In this document: positions 17,770-26,146 of the stretch, piece by piece
Layout of the letters: every line of letters begins with the position of its first letter
Position numbering within the stretch: position 1 is the stretch's first letter
Source of the DNA: Polyangia bacterium
Lineage (GTDB): Bacteria > Myxococcota_A > Polyangia > Nannocystales > Nannocystaceae
Assembly: GCA_030424595.1 (NCBI GenBank)
Contig: JAUHWG010000036.1
Span: 1 to 64,000, forward strand
DNA length: 64,000 bases
Reading direction: 5' to 3'
The notes under the pieces: model-generated
Seen by the model: only the letters and a program-made list of their open reading frames with translations
What the model was told of the DNA's origin: nothing
Databases searched by the model: none
Made by a program: the position numbers and the translations under genes

Positions 17770-19320
17770 CTAGCAGCCCGGAGGATCGCCGCCGAGCGAG
17801 ACCCCTGCGCGGCGCGGATCGCCGACCCCGTGGAGGTCGCCGTTCGCCTCGCGGATCACCGCATGGACGCCGCCGAAGTACATGTTGCGGGAGGGCCAGG
17901 CGGTGTGCTCCGGGAAGTCCTCGGCGAGCGCTTTCACTGTCTCTTGGGGCAGGCCCGCCTCCCAGTTGAGGTGCTCTCCTTCGAGGTGGAGGCGCGGGGC
18001 GGCGATCGCCTCGGAGAGGCTCATCCGGTGGTCGAGCAGGTTGACGAGGACCTGGAGGATCGCGGTCCGGATCCGTTTGGAGCCGCCGCTGCCGAGGACG
18101 GCGAGGCGCCCGTCGTCGGCGACGAGGGCGGTCGGGGCCATCATCGACGCCATCCGCACGTCGACGGGCCAGCCCTCGGCGCCGCCGGGGTTGATGTCCT
18201 CCTCGCCCAGCATGTTGTTGAGCATCGACCCGGTCCCGGGGATGATCGAGCCGCAGCCCTCCCCGTTGGAGACCGTGATCGCGGCCGCGTCGCCCTCGCG
18301 ATCGATCACTGAGATGTGGGTGGTGCCGCGGGTCGACGGGGGAGCGCCGAGCTCGGCGGCGTAGCGGCGGAGGAGGGCGGGCTCCAGCAGCAGCTCGGCG
18401 ACGCCGTGGCGAGCGCGGGCGTCGCGGGTCGTGGTCATGACCGCGGCGATCAGGCGGGCGTGCTCAGGCGAGTGCAGGGGCAGGGCGCCGACCTTCTGAT
18501 CGCGGAGGAGGGCGAGGCCGAAGGCGACGAGGAGGCCGCCCGAGGCCGGCGGCGGGTTGCTCAGGAGGTGGGCGCCGCGGTAGTCGAAGCGGAGCGGCGC
18601 CCGGGCGATCGCCCGGTACTCGCGGAGATCGTCGCGGCTGAGGTGGCCGCCGCCCTCACGGCTCTGACGCTCGATCGCCGCGGCGATCGAGCCCTCGTAG
18701 AAGAGGTCATCCCCCTCGCGGGCGAGGGCGTCCAGGGCGTCGGCGAGGGCGGGGTTGTGGAAGACGTCGCCGGCGCGGCGCAGCCGCCCTCCCTCACCCG
18801 CGACCGCGAAGAGGGCCTGAGCCGCCGGGGTGTGGCGGTAGATCGGTCCGATCACCTCCAGGAGGTAGGCCTGGAAGGGCGTGATGGTGAGGCCCTCGCG
18901 GGCGGCCGCGATCGCCGGGGCGACCAGCTCGGCCATCGGCATCGACCCGTGGGCGCGGTGGATCGCGAAGATCCCGCGGACGAGACCGGGTGTTGTCGCC
19001 GAGCCGAGGCCGATATGAAAGGCCTGGGTGGCGACGCCGAAGTCGGCGTGGACCGGCTGGTAGTCGACCTCTTCGCCGGCCCGGCGGCGCCGGGGGGTCT
19101 GGGCGAAGAAGTCGTAGAGGAGGGCGCGGCCGCTGAGATCGCGGACCAGACAGAAGCCGCCGCCGCCCAAGGAGGCGAGGACGGGCTCGGCGACGCAGGC
19201 CATCCACAGGGCTGCGATCGCGGCGTCAAAGGCGTTGCCGCCGGCCTGAAGGATCGCCTCGCCGGCCTCGGCGGTCTTCGGGTGACCTGCTGCGATGCAG
19301 CCGTGCTCCTTGTGCCGCAT
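17770..19320 (-). CDS. Gamma-glutamyltransferase
   Basis: From ATG at 19320 the product is 516 residues. The Ntn-hydrolase self-cleavage site is visible as GTTHISVID, whose first Thr (residue 333) is the predicted nucleophile. The substrate-binding N...GSxxxP-type loop is seen in NGEGCGSIIPGTGSMLNN. N-terminal motifs AAGHPKTAEAG and LGGGGF are typical. There is no obvious signal peptide, unlike periplasmic enterobacterial enzymes. The start is fixed by the strong ribosome binding site GGAGGAG directly upstream; the frame is open to 19413 but lacks support there. It is divergent from mtnP across 140 bp. The reaction is hydrolysis or transfer of gamma-glutamyl groups, for example from glutathione. 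Confidence 0.88.
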   Translation of the reverse strand: MRHKEHGCIAAGHPKTAEAGEAILQAGGNAFDAAIAALWMACVAEPVLASLGGGGFCLVRDLSGRALLYDFFAQTPRRRRAGEEVDYQPVHADFGVATQAFHIGLGSATTPGLVRGIFAIHRAHGSMPMAELVAPAIAAAREGLTITPFQAYLLEVIGPIYRHTPAAQALFAVAGEGGRLRRAGDVFHNPALADALDALAREGDDLFYEGSIAAAIERQSREGGGHLSRDDLREYRAIARAPLRFDYRGAHLLSNPPPASGGLLVAFGLALLRDQKVGALPLHSPEHARLIAAVMTTTRDARARHGVAELLLEPALLRRYAAELGAPPSTRGTTHISVIDREGDAAAITVSNGEGCGSIIPGTGSMLNNMLGEEDINPGGAEGWPVDVRMASMMAPTALVADDGRLAVLGSGGSKRIRTAILQVLVNLLDHRMSLSEAIAAPRLHLEGEHLNWEAGLPQETVKALAEDFPEHTAWPSRNMYFGGVHAVIREANGDLHGVGDPRRAGVSLGGDPPGC

Positions 19321-19460
19321 GTCTCCTCCGTTGGGGACGATCTCCGGAGGATCGTCCCGTTCTGCACCGCATAGCGCATAACACGGCCTGACGCCCTGCG
19401 TGCGGACTTTCACCAGCTCCGCCTTTTCGCCGGCGACCCCGGCCGTTATCCTCCCGCCCC

Positions 19461-20372
19461 ATGTCGACGCCGCATCCAGCCTCCCCCGCCGCCCGTAGAG
19501 ACGTCGTGCTCGGAGTGCTCGGCGGCTCAGGCCTCTACGCGATCGACGGGCTCGAGAATGTCCGCGAGATCGAGGTCGACACCCCCTTCGGCCGCCCCTC
19601 AGGCCCCTACACCGCCGGCGAGCTCCGCCGCGACGGCCTCCCGCCGATCAAGGTGGTCTTCGTCCCCCGCCACGGCCCCGGCCACGTTCTCCTCCCGAGC
19701 GAGGTCAACTACCGGGCGAACATCCACGGCTTCAAGCAGCTCGGGGTCACCCAGCTCCTCAGCGTCTCCGCCGTCGGCTCGCTGCGCGAGGCGATCGTGC
19801 CCGGCCACGTCGTCATCCCCGATCAGCTGATCGACCGGACCAAGGGCCGCGAGCACACCTACTTCGGCGACGGGCTCGTCGCCCACGTCCAGTTCGGCGA
19901 TCCGCTCTGTCGTCACATGCGCCAGCGGATCCGCGAGGCGGCGCTCGCCGAGTCGGCGTCGATCCACGACGGCGGCGCGCTGGTCGTCATGGAGGGGCCG
20001 GCGTTCTCGACCCGGGCGGAGTCGGAGCTCTACCGATCCTGGGGCGCGGACATCATCGGCATGACCGCCCTGCCCGAGGCCAAGCTCGCCCGCGAGGCTG
20101 AGATCGGCTACGCGATCCTCGCCCTCGCGACCGACTACGACTGCTGGCGTGTCGGCGAGGAGGAGGTCAGCGTCGACGCGGTCGTCGCCGTGCTGAAGCG
20201 CAACGTCGCCCTCGCCCGTCGGGTCGTCGGTCGCCTCGCCGCGGCCCTCCCCGCGACCACGGAGGAGCTTCCCTACCCTCGGGCGATGGACCACGCGCTC
20301 ATCACCCACCCCGACGCGATCTCCAAGGCTGCGCGCGAGCGCTGCGATCTCCTGGTCGGCCATCTGCTCTGA
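19461..20372 (+). CDS. mtnP: S-methyl-5'-thioadenosine phosphorylase
   Basis: A 303-residue purine nucleoside phosphorylase-family enzyme. LGVLGGSGLY and the phosphate-binding PRHGPGH are present, as are NYRANIHGFKQLGV, SAVGSLRE and the substrate segment GGALVVMEGPAFSTRAES...IGMTALPEA. It splits methylthioadenosine with phosphate into adenine and methylthioribose-1-phosphate in the methionine salvage pathway. The rest of the pathway is not in the window. A PfkB-family kinase gene follows 69 bp downstream and is probably co-transcribed. Confidence 0.92.
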   Translation: MSTPHPASPAARRDVVLGVLGGSGLYAIDGLENVREIEVDTPFGRPSGPYTAGELRRDGLPPIKVVFVPRHGPGHVLLPSEVNYRANIHGFKQLGVTQLLSVSAVGSLREAIVPGHVVIPDQLIDRTKGREHTYFGDGLVAHVQFGDPLCRHMRQRIREAALAESASIHDGGALVVMEGPAFSTRAESELYRSWGADIIGMTALPEAKLAREAEIGYAILALATDYDCWRVGEEEVSVDAVVAVLKRNVALARRVVGRLAAALPATTEELPYPRAMDHALITHPDAISKAARERCDLLVGHLL

Positions 20373-20441
20373 GCGGCGCCGGCCGATCCGACAACGAGCC
20401 CTCCACCCCAAGACCCCACGAAGAGACTCGAGGAAGCCCCC

Positions 20442-21386
20442 ATGAACACCACTCGCCCGGATCTCCTGGTCGTCGGCAGCGTCGCCGTCGACTGGATCAT
20501 CACCCCCACCGCTGAGCGGGAGGAGAGCGTCGGCGGTTCCGCGACCTTCTTCTCGATGGCGGCGTCCTACTTCGCCTCGGTCCGCCTCGTCGGCGTCGTC
20601 GGCCACGACTTCCCGCAGCAGACCCTCAAGGACTTCGACGACGCGGGCGTGGATCGCAGCGGCCTCGAGATCGATCCCGAGGGGCTGACCTTCCGCTGGA
20701 AGGGCCGCTACCACGAGAACATGAACGACCGGACGACGCTCGAGACCCACCTCAACGTCTTCGAGCGCTTCGACCCGCGCCTCCCCGCCGGTCACGAGGC
20801 GAGCGAGTACCTCTTCCTCGCCAACATCCAGCCCTCGCTCCAGTACCAGGTCTTCGAGAAGATGAAGGGTCCGCGCCTCGTCGGCATGGACACCATGAAC
20901 CTCTGGATCGACATCGCCCGCGATGACCTGATCAAGATGGTCTCGAAGGTCGACGTCCTGACGATCAACGAGGAGGAGGCGCGTCAGCTCTCCGGCGAGC
21001 ACAACCTCGTCAAGGCCGCTCGCGCGATCATGAAGCTCGGCGTCAAGCACCTGGTGATCAAGCGCGGTGAGTACGGCGCGCTCCTGGTGGACCACGACGG
21101 TCACTTCTTCGTCGCCCCGGCCCTGCCCTTGGAGGAGGTCTTCGACCCGACCGGCGCGGGCGACTGCTTCGCCGGCGGCTTTATGGGCTACCTCTCGCGC
21201 CGCGGCGTCACCCCCAACGGCGCGAGCCTGCGGACGGCGATGATCTACGGCTCGGTGATGGCCTCCTTCTGCGTCGAGGGGTTCTCCTACGATCGGATCC
21301 GCGGCCTCTCGATCGCCGAGATCCAGGAGCGCTTCCACACCTTCGCTCGCCTGACCGACTTCAGCCACGCCCACCTCCTCGACTAG
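20442..21386 (+). CDS. PfkB-family carbohydrate/nucleoside kinase
   Basis: A 314-residue ribokinase-fold kinase. The N-terminal signature region (VGGSATFFSMAASYF) and C-terminal PfkB signature with catalytic Asp (DPTGAGDCFAGGF) are complete. INEEEARQLSG and VIKRGEYGALL are characteristic. It follows mtnP on the same strand, suggesting a role in purine or methylthioribose/5-deoxyribose salvage, for example as an adenosine or sugar kinase. This rests on gene order only. A strong hairpin lies 45 bp past its stop. Confidence 0.85.
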   Translation: MNTTRPDLLVVGSVAVDWIITPTAEREESVGGSATFFSMAASYFASVRLVGVVGHDFPQQTLKDFDDAGVDRSGLEIDPEGLTFRWKGRYHENMNDRTTLETHLNVFERFDPRLPAGHEASEYLFLANIQPSLQYQVFEKMKGPRLVGMDTMNLWIDIARDDLIKMVSKVDVLTINEEEARQLSGEHNLVKAARAIMKLGVKHLVIKRGEYGALLVDHDGHFFVAPALPLEEVFDPTGAGDCFAGGFMGYLSRRGVTPNGASLRTAMIYGSVMASFCVEGFSYDRIRGLSIAEIQERFHTFARLTDFSHAHLLD

Positions 21387-21431
21387 GCGGTGGAAGAGGT
21401 GAGCCCGGCTCGCCCGTGAGGGGGCCGGACC

Positions 21432-21466
21432 GAGGACGCGGATCCCCGCTCGGGGACCGCGTCCTC
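21432..21466. terminator. Hairpin terminator between convergent genes
   Basis: A perfect 10-bp stem, gaggacgcgg (21432-21441) with ccgcgtcctc (21457-21466), encloses a second 5-bp stem tcccc/gggga with loop gctc; a single base is bulged. It lies past the PfkB gene and before the convergent membrane-protein gene. There is no U-tract. Confidence 0.6.
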
Positions 21467-21540
21467 TGCGTTCTCGGGGCCCCAGCCCGCGGTCGCGTGT
21501 TGAGCCTGCCGCGCGAGGTTGGGTGACGATGTCGTGATGC

Positions 21541-21635
21541 CTGTGCGGGTCAGGCCCTTCGAGCGCGAGCTGACGAAGTCGTGCTCCCTGCCGAGTCGGT
21601 CGACCTGTCTGTGCGGGTCAGGCCTTCGAGCGCGA
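21541..21635. repeat. Short direct repeat (about 27 bp, two copies)
   Basis: The sequence beginning ctgtgcgggtcaggc at 21541-21568 recurs at 21609-21635 with one base deleted. The copies are 68 bp apart in the intergenic region between convergent genes. Nothing else is recognised in 21467-21757. Confidence 0.55.
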
Positions 21636-21757
21636 CCTCAGGCGAGAGAGAGTGCGCTGCGGAGAGGAGCTCCGCCTCTGCAGCCCGCGGTCAGGCCGCA
21701 GCGTCGTCCGAGGTCGACTGCTCGTCGGGTCAGGTTGTGTCGAGGGCTCGCCCGGCC

Positions 21758-22531
21758 TCAGCCCTCGGCGGAGGGCTCGGTCTGCTCTTCGGCGGCCCCG
21801 ACCGCGATCGCGACGCGCCACAGGGCGACGCCGACGCCGAGGGCCGCGAGGGCGCGGGCGCCGTAGATCGCGACGCCCGCGTCGCCGAAGCTGTGGACCG
21901 CGATCGCGAGGATGGCGACGCTGATGCCGAGCCCCGTCAGGGTGAGGAGCGCCGATCCGAGCCAGAGCTTGGGCCTCGCGAACACCCGGCCGATCGCGCG
22001 CAGGACGGTCTTCGGGTGATAGCCCTTGGCGCCGGCGATGACGACCTCGCTGCGGGCGAGGTCGATCGCGGCGGTGCAGAGGGTCCAGCCGAGGACCAGG
22101 ACAACCCCGCGGATGAGCTCGTTGTTGGCGGCCGCGAAGATCACGAGCAGGCCGCGGAGGAGCCCGTGATAGGCGGAGAGGGCGGCCATGCCCGGGAGAT
22201 GGCGGACGGCGGCGGCGATCGTCTCGGACGCGCTGGCCGGGCGGTGGAGGCGGCGGATGATCCCGGCGCCGAGGAGGATCCAGAGCAGCCCGCTCAGGAG
22301 AGCGCTGGTCGCCAGCGCTGCTGCGAGCGCGACCAGCAGCGACGGGTTGTCGATCATCAGCTCGGCGATCGGCGGGAGGAGGAGCTGCGGCGCCTCGATC
22401 GAGAAGGGCCCCATCGCGGCGCCGACCATCAAGGTGACCGGCAGGGCCACAGCGCTGGCGAGGAGGAGTTGGGCGGCGGCGAGGCCGATCCAGAGGCCGG
22501 GCGCGCCGAGGACTCGACGGAGCGCCTTCAC
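21758..22531 (-). CDS. Polytopic membrane protein of unknown function
   Basis: A 257-residue hydrophobic protein with about five or six membrane segments, for example near residues 12-40, 66-90, 120-155 and 195-250. No family motif was recognised. Its ATG overlaps the stop codon of the M1 peptidase gene by four bases (ATGA), indicating translational coupling and a shared job, perhaps processing or transport of the peptidase or its product. Confidence 0.7.
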   Translation of the reverse strand: MKALRRVLGAPGLWIGLAAAQLLLASAVALPVTLMVGAAMGPFSIEAPQLLLPPIAELMIDNPSLLVALAAALATSALLSGLLWILLGAGIIRRLHRPASASETIAAAVRHLPGMAALSAYHGLLRGLLVIFAAANNELIRGVVLVLGWTLCTAAIDLARSEVVIAGAKGYHPKTVLRAIGRVFARPKLWLGSALLTLTGLGISVAILAIAVHSFGDAGVAIYGARALAALGVGVALWRVAIAVGAAEEQTEPSAEG

Positions 22532-24669
22532 AGGGCCATCCCTCCCATCAGCGCCAGGCTGGTGATCTCGACGGCGTCGCCGAGCGGCGCGGAGAGGCCG
22601 TCATCCTCCTCGGCGACCGCGGCGTAGCGGAGGTTGTCGAGGCGGATCTTCTCTAGGAGGTTCAGCCCGTCGGGGTCGAGCTGGGCGCGTCGGACCCTGC
22701 GCCCTGGCCAGGCGAAGACGTGATAGGGGTCTTCGCCGTCCCACCACAGGCGCTGTGAGCCGCCGTCTTGGAAGTCGACGCGGAGCTCGATCGGCATCCG
22801 CATGCCGCCCGTTCGCTGGACGACGACGACGCCCTCGACGTCTTCGTCGTCGAGCTCGCGGACGGATCTTTTCTTCGGCTCTTGGTCCTCCGGCCTCTCT
22901 TCGCCGCCGACCAGGAGCCCGTTCTCGTCGCGGTGCCAGCCCTCGTCGCCGATCATCCGTCGGTTGCGCACCTCCAGGAGGGTGAAGTCGACCGACTCGG
23001 TCGTCTCCATCGCCTGCCGCAGGAAGTCGTCGACGCGAAGCTCTACAGGCGCCGCGTCGCCCTCGGACTCCAGGCGCACGCTGGGGCCGAGCTCGCGGGT
23101 GAGGAGGCCCAGGAGATCGTCGCCGCTCGGGTGACGAAAGCGCCAGGTGTCGGCGTAGAGGCGCAGCGCTCGGTCGAACTCGTCCGCGCCGGCGAGGTTT
23201 CGCAGGGTCAGCATCGTCGCCGCGGTCTTCCGGTAGACCGTCGTCCCGTAGCTCTTCGTGATCGCGAGGTAGGAGTCGGCGGGGCTCCGCACGGGGTCGA
23301 GATCGCTGCGCATGCGCAGGCCCAGGTAGGTCAGGTCCGACTGCCGCAGCCGCTGCGAGCCGACGCGGACGATCCAGGCGTCCTCCCCCCGCCAGTCGGC
23401 GAGGGCGAGGGAGTTCGAGGTCGTGTTCATGCCCTCGTCGAGCCACGGCTCGCGGAACTCGTCGGAGGCGAGGAGCCCCTGGAAGTACTGGTGGCCGAAC
23501 TCGTGGATGGTCGTGAAGACGCCCGTGACCTGCTCTTCGAGGCCGATGATCCGCCACCACGCAGCGCTGTCGATGATCGGCGAGGTGGTGAAGAGGGTGG
23601 GGTACTCCATGCCCTGGGCGCCGCCGGCCTTGGGCGGGGGGTGGATCACGGTGACGGTCGACCACGGGTAGGGGCCGAAGCGGGTCTCCATGCTCTCCAT
23701 CGTCGCGGCCAGCGCCTCTTCGTGCGCGGCCGCCTCGGCCGCGTCTTCGGGGCGCATGAGCTGGCGGATGCGGACACCGTTCCACGCCGAGCGGACCTCG
23801 ACGAAGTCGGGATCGGCGGCCCAGGCGAAGTCGTGGACCATCGACGCGGTGTAGCGCAGGCGCTTGCGGCCCTCGTCCGCGCTCTCCTCGGCGACCCTGA
23901 TCCCGGTGGCGCCGACGATCATCGCCTCGGGGACGTCGAGGGTGACCTCATAGTCGCCGAAGTCCGCGAAAAATTCGCTGTTGAGGGTGAAGACGTGGTT
24001 TTGCCAGCCCCGGTTGGGGTCCAAGACCCCGAGCTTCGGGTACCACTGGCCGACCATGTGGAAGTCGTCGGAGTAGCCGGTCCGGGCGAAGACCTGGGGG
24101 AGCTGGGTGACGAAGTCGATCTCGACGACGACGCTCTCGCCGGGGGCGATCGGCCTTTGCAGGTCGACCTGCATCGTCGTCGGGTCGGCGTCCTCGGCCC
24201 AGGAGAGGGTCTGGGGCTCCTCAGTCTTCACCTCTGGACGGTCGAGCGCGGCGATCGGCGGGGTGCCGAGGAGCTTCACCGCAGAGATGTCGATGTAGCC
24301 CCAGGCGCCCTTCTGCGTCTGCTCCTGGCCCCTGTGCTGGCCTCGGGCCTCGCGCATCCAGGTCGTGTCTTCGGCGCGAAAGGCGTTCATATAGAGGTGG
24401 AGCGGGAGCTTGTCGACCGTCCGGTGGGTCTTGTTTCGCCAGGTGATCCGGGCGGTGCCGGTGACCGTGTGGGTCTCGGCGTCGAGGCGGGCGTCGATCA
24501 CGTAGTCCGTGACCCGGGCCTCGGCGGGGACCCGGCCGCGGGCGGGCTCCGGGCGCAGCGCCTCGGTCGGCTCCGGCGCGTCGCCCTGGATCTGCGGCGG
24601 CGTCGCCTCGCAGGCCACGAGCTGAGCTGCGAAGATCGCAGCGCCGAGGCAGCGAGAACGGGGGAGCAT
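22528..24669 (-). CDS. M1-family zinc metallopeptidase lipoprotein
   Basis: A 713-residue protein with a signal peptide and lipobox (LVAC, Cys20). The N-terminal M1 beta-domain spans about 40-270. The catalytic zinc motif HEFGH is followed after exactly 18 residues by the third ligand Glu in WLDEGMNT. QGMEYP replaces the classic GxMEN exopeptidase motif, as in the M1 subgroup of non-aminopeptidase homologues, so N-terminal specificity is uncertain. The start is placed at ATG 24669 because it begins the signal peptide; the frame is open to 24978 but would overlap tsaE. It is coupled to the downstream membrane protein gene and divergent from tsaE. Confidence 0.85.
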   Translation of the reverse strand: MLPRSRCLGAAIFAAQLVACEATPPQIQGDAPEPTEALRPEPARGRVPAEARVTDYVIDARLDAETHTVTGTARITWRNKTHRTVDKLPLHLYMNAFRAEDTTWMREARGQHRGQEQTQKGAWGYIDISAVKLLGTPPIAALDRPEVKTEEPQTLSWAEDADPTTMQVDLQRPIAPGESVVVEIDFVTQLPQVFARTGYSDDFHMVGQWYPKLGVLDPNRGWQNHVFTLNSEFFADFGDYEVTLDVPEAMIVGATGIRVAEESADEGRKRLRYTASMVHDFAWAADPDFVEVRSAWNGVRIRQLMRPEDAAEAAAHEEALAATMESMETRFGPYPWSTVTVIHPPPKAGGAQGMEYPTLFTTSPIIDSAAWWRIIGLEEQVTGVFTTIHEFGHQYFQGLLASDEFREPWLDEGMNTTSNSLALADWRGEDAWIVRVGSQRLRQSDLTYLGLRMRSDLDPVRSPADSYLAITKSYGTTVYRKTAATMLTLRNLAGADEFDRALRLYADTWRFRHPSGDDLLGLLTRELGPSVRLESEGDAAPVELRVDDFLRQAMETTESVDFTLLEVRNRRMIGDEGWHRDENGLLVGGEERPEDQEPKKRSVRELDDEDVEGVVVVQRTGGMRMPIELRVDFQDGGSQRLWWDGEDPYHVFAWPGRRVRRAQLDPDGLNLLEKIRLDNLRYAAVAEEDDGLSAPLGDAVEITSLALMGGMAL

Positions 24670-24754
24670 AGACAACACAGGTACACCCTCGGGAACACGC
24701 CCCGCAACAGCCTTAGGGGCCCTTCTCGGCGAAAGCGCGGTACCATCACCGGCG

Positions 24755-25303
24755 ATGAACAATGTCGCTGAGGATCTCGACGAGGCGGGCTTGGGGGCGC
24801 GCGCCTGCGCTCTCGGGAGGCTTCTCCAGGGTGGTGACGTGCTCCTCTTAGGGGGAGGTATGGGAGCTGGCAAGACCACCTTCACTCGAGCGCTCGCCGC
24901 GGGGCTCGGCGTCGATCGTCCGGGTCGCGTGACCTCGCCGACCTTCGCCCTGTGCCTGGTGCACCCCGGCCCGGTCACCCTGGTGCACGTCGATCTCTAC
25001 CGCCTCGGCGACGACGACATGGATCCAAACCCCGGCTCCGGGGGGCTCAGCGCAGCGGCGGAGGCCCTCGGACTCGACTCTGGAGAGCTCTTTGGGGAGG
25101 ATCGGGTCCTCATCGTCGAGTGGGCCGAGCGATGGATCTCACCGCCTGAGGATCATCTGCAGATCACGATCCGGCGCCCGCGGGGCTCCCTGACCAGGCG
25201 TCACCTCGAGGCCCGCGCCTCCGGTCCGAGGTCGTCGGAGCTGCTGCGTCAGTGGATCGGGGCGTCCCCCCGCGGATCGGCGAATGTCGGGAAATCCGTA
25301 TAA
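24755..25303 (+). CDS. tsaE: tRNA threonylcarbamoyladenosine biosynthesis ATPase TsaE
   Basis: A 182-residue protein with Walker A GGGMGAGKTTFTR (Lys40), the SPTF motif (VTSPTFALC), HVDLYRL and IVEWAERW, all diagnostic of TsaE. It is the ATPase partner of TsaB and TsaD in forming t6A37 of ANN-decoding tRNAs. Its C-terminus is a little longer than the usual 150-160 residues. It is divergent from the M1 peptidase gene across 85 bp. The histone gene follows on the same strand but 330 bp away. Confidence 0.9.
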   Translation: MNNVAEDLDEAGLGARACALGRLLQGGDVLLLGGGMGAGKTTFTRALAAGLGVDRPGRVTSPTFALCLVHPGPVTLVHVDLYRLGDDDMDPNPGSGGLSAAAEALGLDSGELFGEDRVLIVEWAERWISPPEDHLQITIRRPRGSLTRRHLEARASGPRSSELLRQWIGASPRGSANVGKSV

Positions 25304-25633
25304 TTCAGCGGGTTTTGAGCCGGTCTGGAGAACCGCAGGGGGCCCGCGAAGCTCACTTCGCGGCCGAAAATTCGCCGACCAAGGGACCGCGGGAGAGCCC
25401 CGATCCGAGGCCTGAGGCACCCCTCGCGGCCGCTCTGAAAAGGTTGTTGACAGCCGCCTGCGGGGTACGCGGAGAAAAAATTTGGGTGAACATGCAGCGA
25501 AAGGGCTTTGCAGGGGCAGGGAAGAGGGTTTATGTTCCGGCCGAGCCAGACGGTCAGCAACGGCCGTTTTCCTCCTAAACCCATCCACTCGCTCTTTCGA
25601 CGTCGAAGAGCGTGAGCAAGAGCAAGAAGAATC
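25304..25633 (+). promoter_or_regulatory. AT-rich promoter and structured leader of the histone gene
   Basis: This 330-bp gap has features suggesting a dedicated promoter. A perfect TTGACA sits at 25447-25452, followed by an AT-rich tract (gagaaaaaatttggg) that is rare in this genome; no good -10 box lies at normal spacing. An alternative is TTTGCA at 25507-25512 with TATGTT at 25531-25536 (18-bp spacer). The leader contains the palindrome aacggccgtt (25559-25568), an anti-SD-like cctcct (25571-25576) and a hairpin at 25590-25612 just before the start codon. The assignment is inference. Confidence 0.35.
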
Positions 25634-25837
25634 ATGGCAAAATCCAAGAAGTCCGCGGCCCCCAAAGAGATCGTTGTTGTTGGTAGCAAGGTGAAGGACG
25701 TGATCAAGACGGCCGGCCTCCGCAGCGACGGCGAGCTCGTTCAGGCGATTTCCGAGAAGGTGCATGAGCTCCTCGCGGCCGCCATCGTCCGCTGCCAGTC
25801 CAACAACCGCAGCACTGTTCGTCCCCACGACCTCTAG
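25634..25837 (+). CDS. Minimal bacterial histone (single histone fold)
   Basis: A 67-residue basic protein. Residues 1-12 are a Lys-rich tail. Residues 17-27 (GSKVKDVIKTA) fit histone helix 1. Residues 31-57 fit the long helix 2 (ELVQAISEKVHELLAAAIVRC). The loop-2/helix-3 segment RSTVRPHDL has the histone RxTxxxxD motif exactly (R59, T61, D66) and a very short helix 3, as in the Bdellovibrio-type bacterial histones. It should dimerise and bind DNA. No strong ribosome binding site is seen; aagaag lies nearby. A strong terminator follows, so it is probably an abundant single-gene transcript. The family call is confident; the cellular role is inference. Confidence 0.88.
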   Translation: MAKSKKSAAPKEIVVVGSKVKDVIKTAGLRSDGELVQAISEKVHELLAAAIVRCQSNNRSTVRPHDL

Positions 25838-25881
25838 GACTCGTCCTAGAGCTGGCGAGCCTTCGGGAGCGCCAACGAGAG

Positions 25882-25912
25882 GGCCGCTTCTTCACAGAAG
25901 CGGCCTTTCTCG
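25882..25912 (+). terminator. Intrinsic terminator of the histone gene
   Basis: A perfect 10-bp stem, ggccgcttct (25882-25891) with agaagcggcc (25896-25905), has loop tcac and is followed by tttctcgttctc. It lies 45 bp past the histone stop and is the clearest Rho-independent terminator in the window. Confidence 0.88.
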
Positions 25913-25930
25913 TTCTCGTTCTCGTTCTCG
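25907..25930. repeat. Hexamer repeat ttctcg x 4
   Basis: Four exact tandem copies of ttctcg directly follow the terminator stem, forming a pyrimidine-rich tract on the plus strand. It may supply the U-rich part of the terminator and could vary in copy number. Confidence 0.8.
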
Positions 25931-25933
25931 TTA

Positions 25934-25993
25934 CAGCGGCGCTTTGTCGGAGCCGAGAGGCTCAACGATCGCGGCGCGAGAGCCCACGGGACC
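25934..25993 (+). repeat. Interspersed repeat A, copy 1
   Basis: This 60-bp segment beginning cagcggcgctttgtcgg matches 29188-29247 at roughly four of five positions in the same orientation, including the shared core gcggcgcgagagc. Both copies are intergenic and both follow a pyrimidine-rich tract. It may be a small mobile or REP-like element. Confidence 0.6.
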
Positions 25994-26040
25994 TTCACCA
26001 CGGGCTGTCACGAGAATAGGGCGCATGGTCGCCGACGGAG

Positions 26041-26105
26041 TCGATCTCCAAACGCGTTTTGCATCGAGAGGCGGTGCGGGCCTGCCCCGCATGTGGGTTT
26101 GCTAG
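26041..26105 (+). repeat. Interspersed palindromic repeat C, copy 1
   Basis: This 65-bp element matches the reverse complement of 53101-53165 without gaps at about 85 percent identity, far above chance for intergenic DNA. It contains the hairpin tgcggg-cctg(c)-cccgca. It lies upstream of the Cys-rich lipoprotein gene. It resembles REP-type elements. Confidence 0.7.
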
Positions 26106-26146
26106 GCGATCACCGATCGAGCCGCGGGGTATCATCGCCGGAGATC

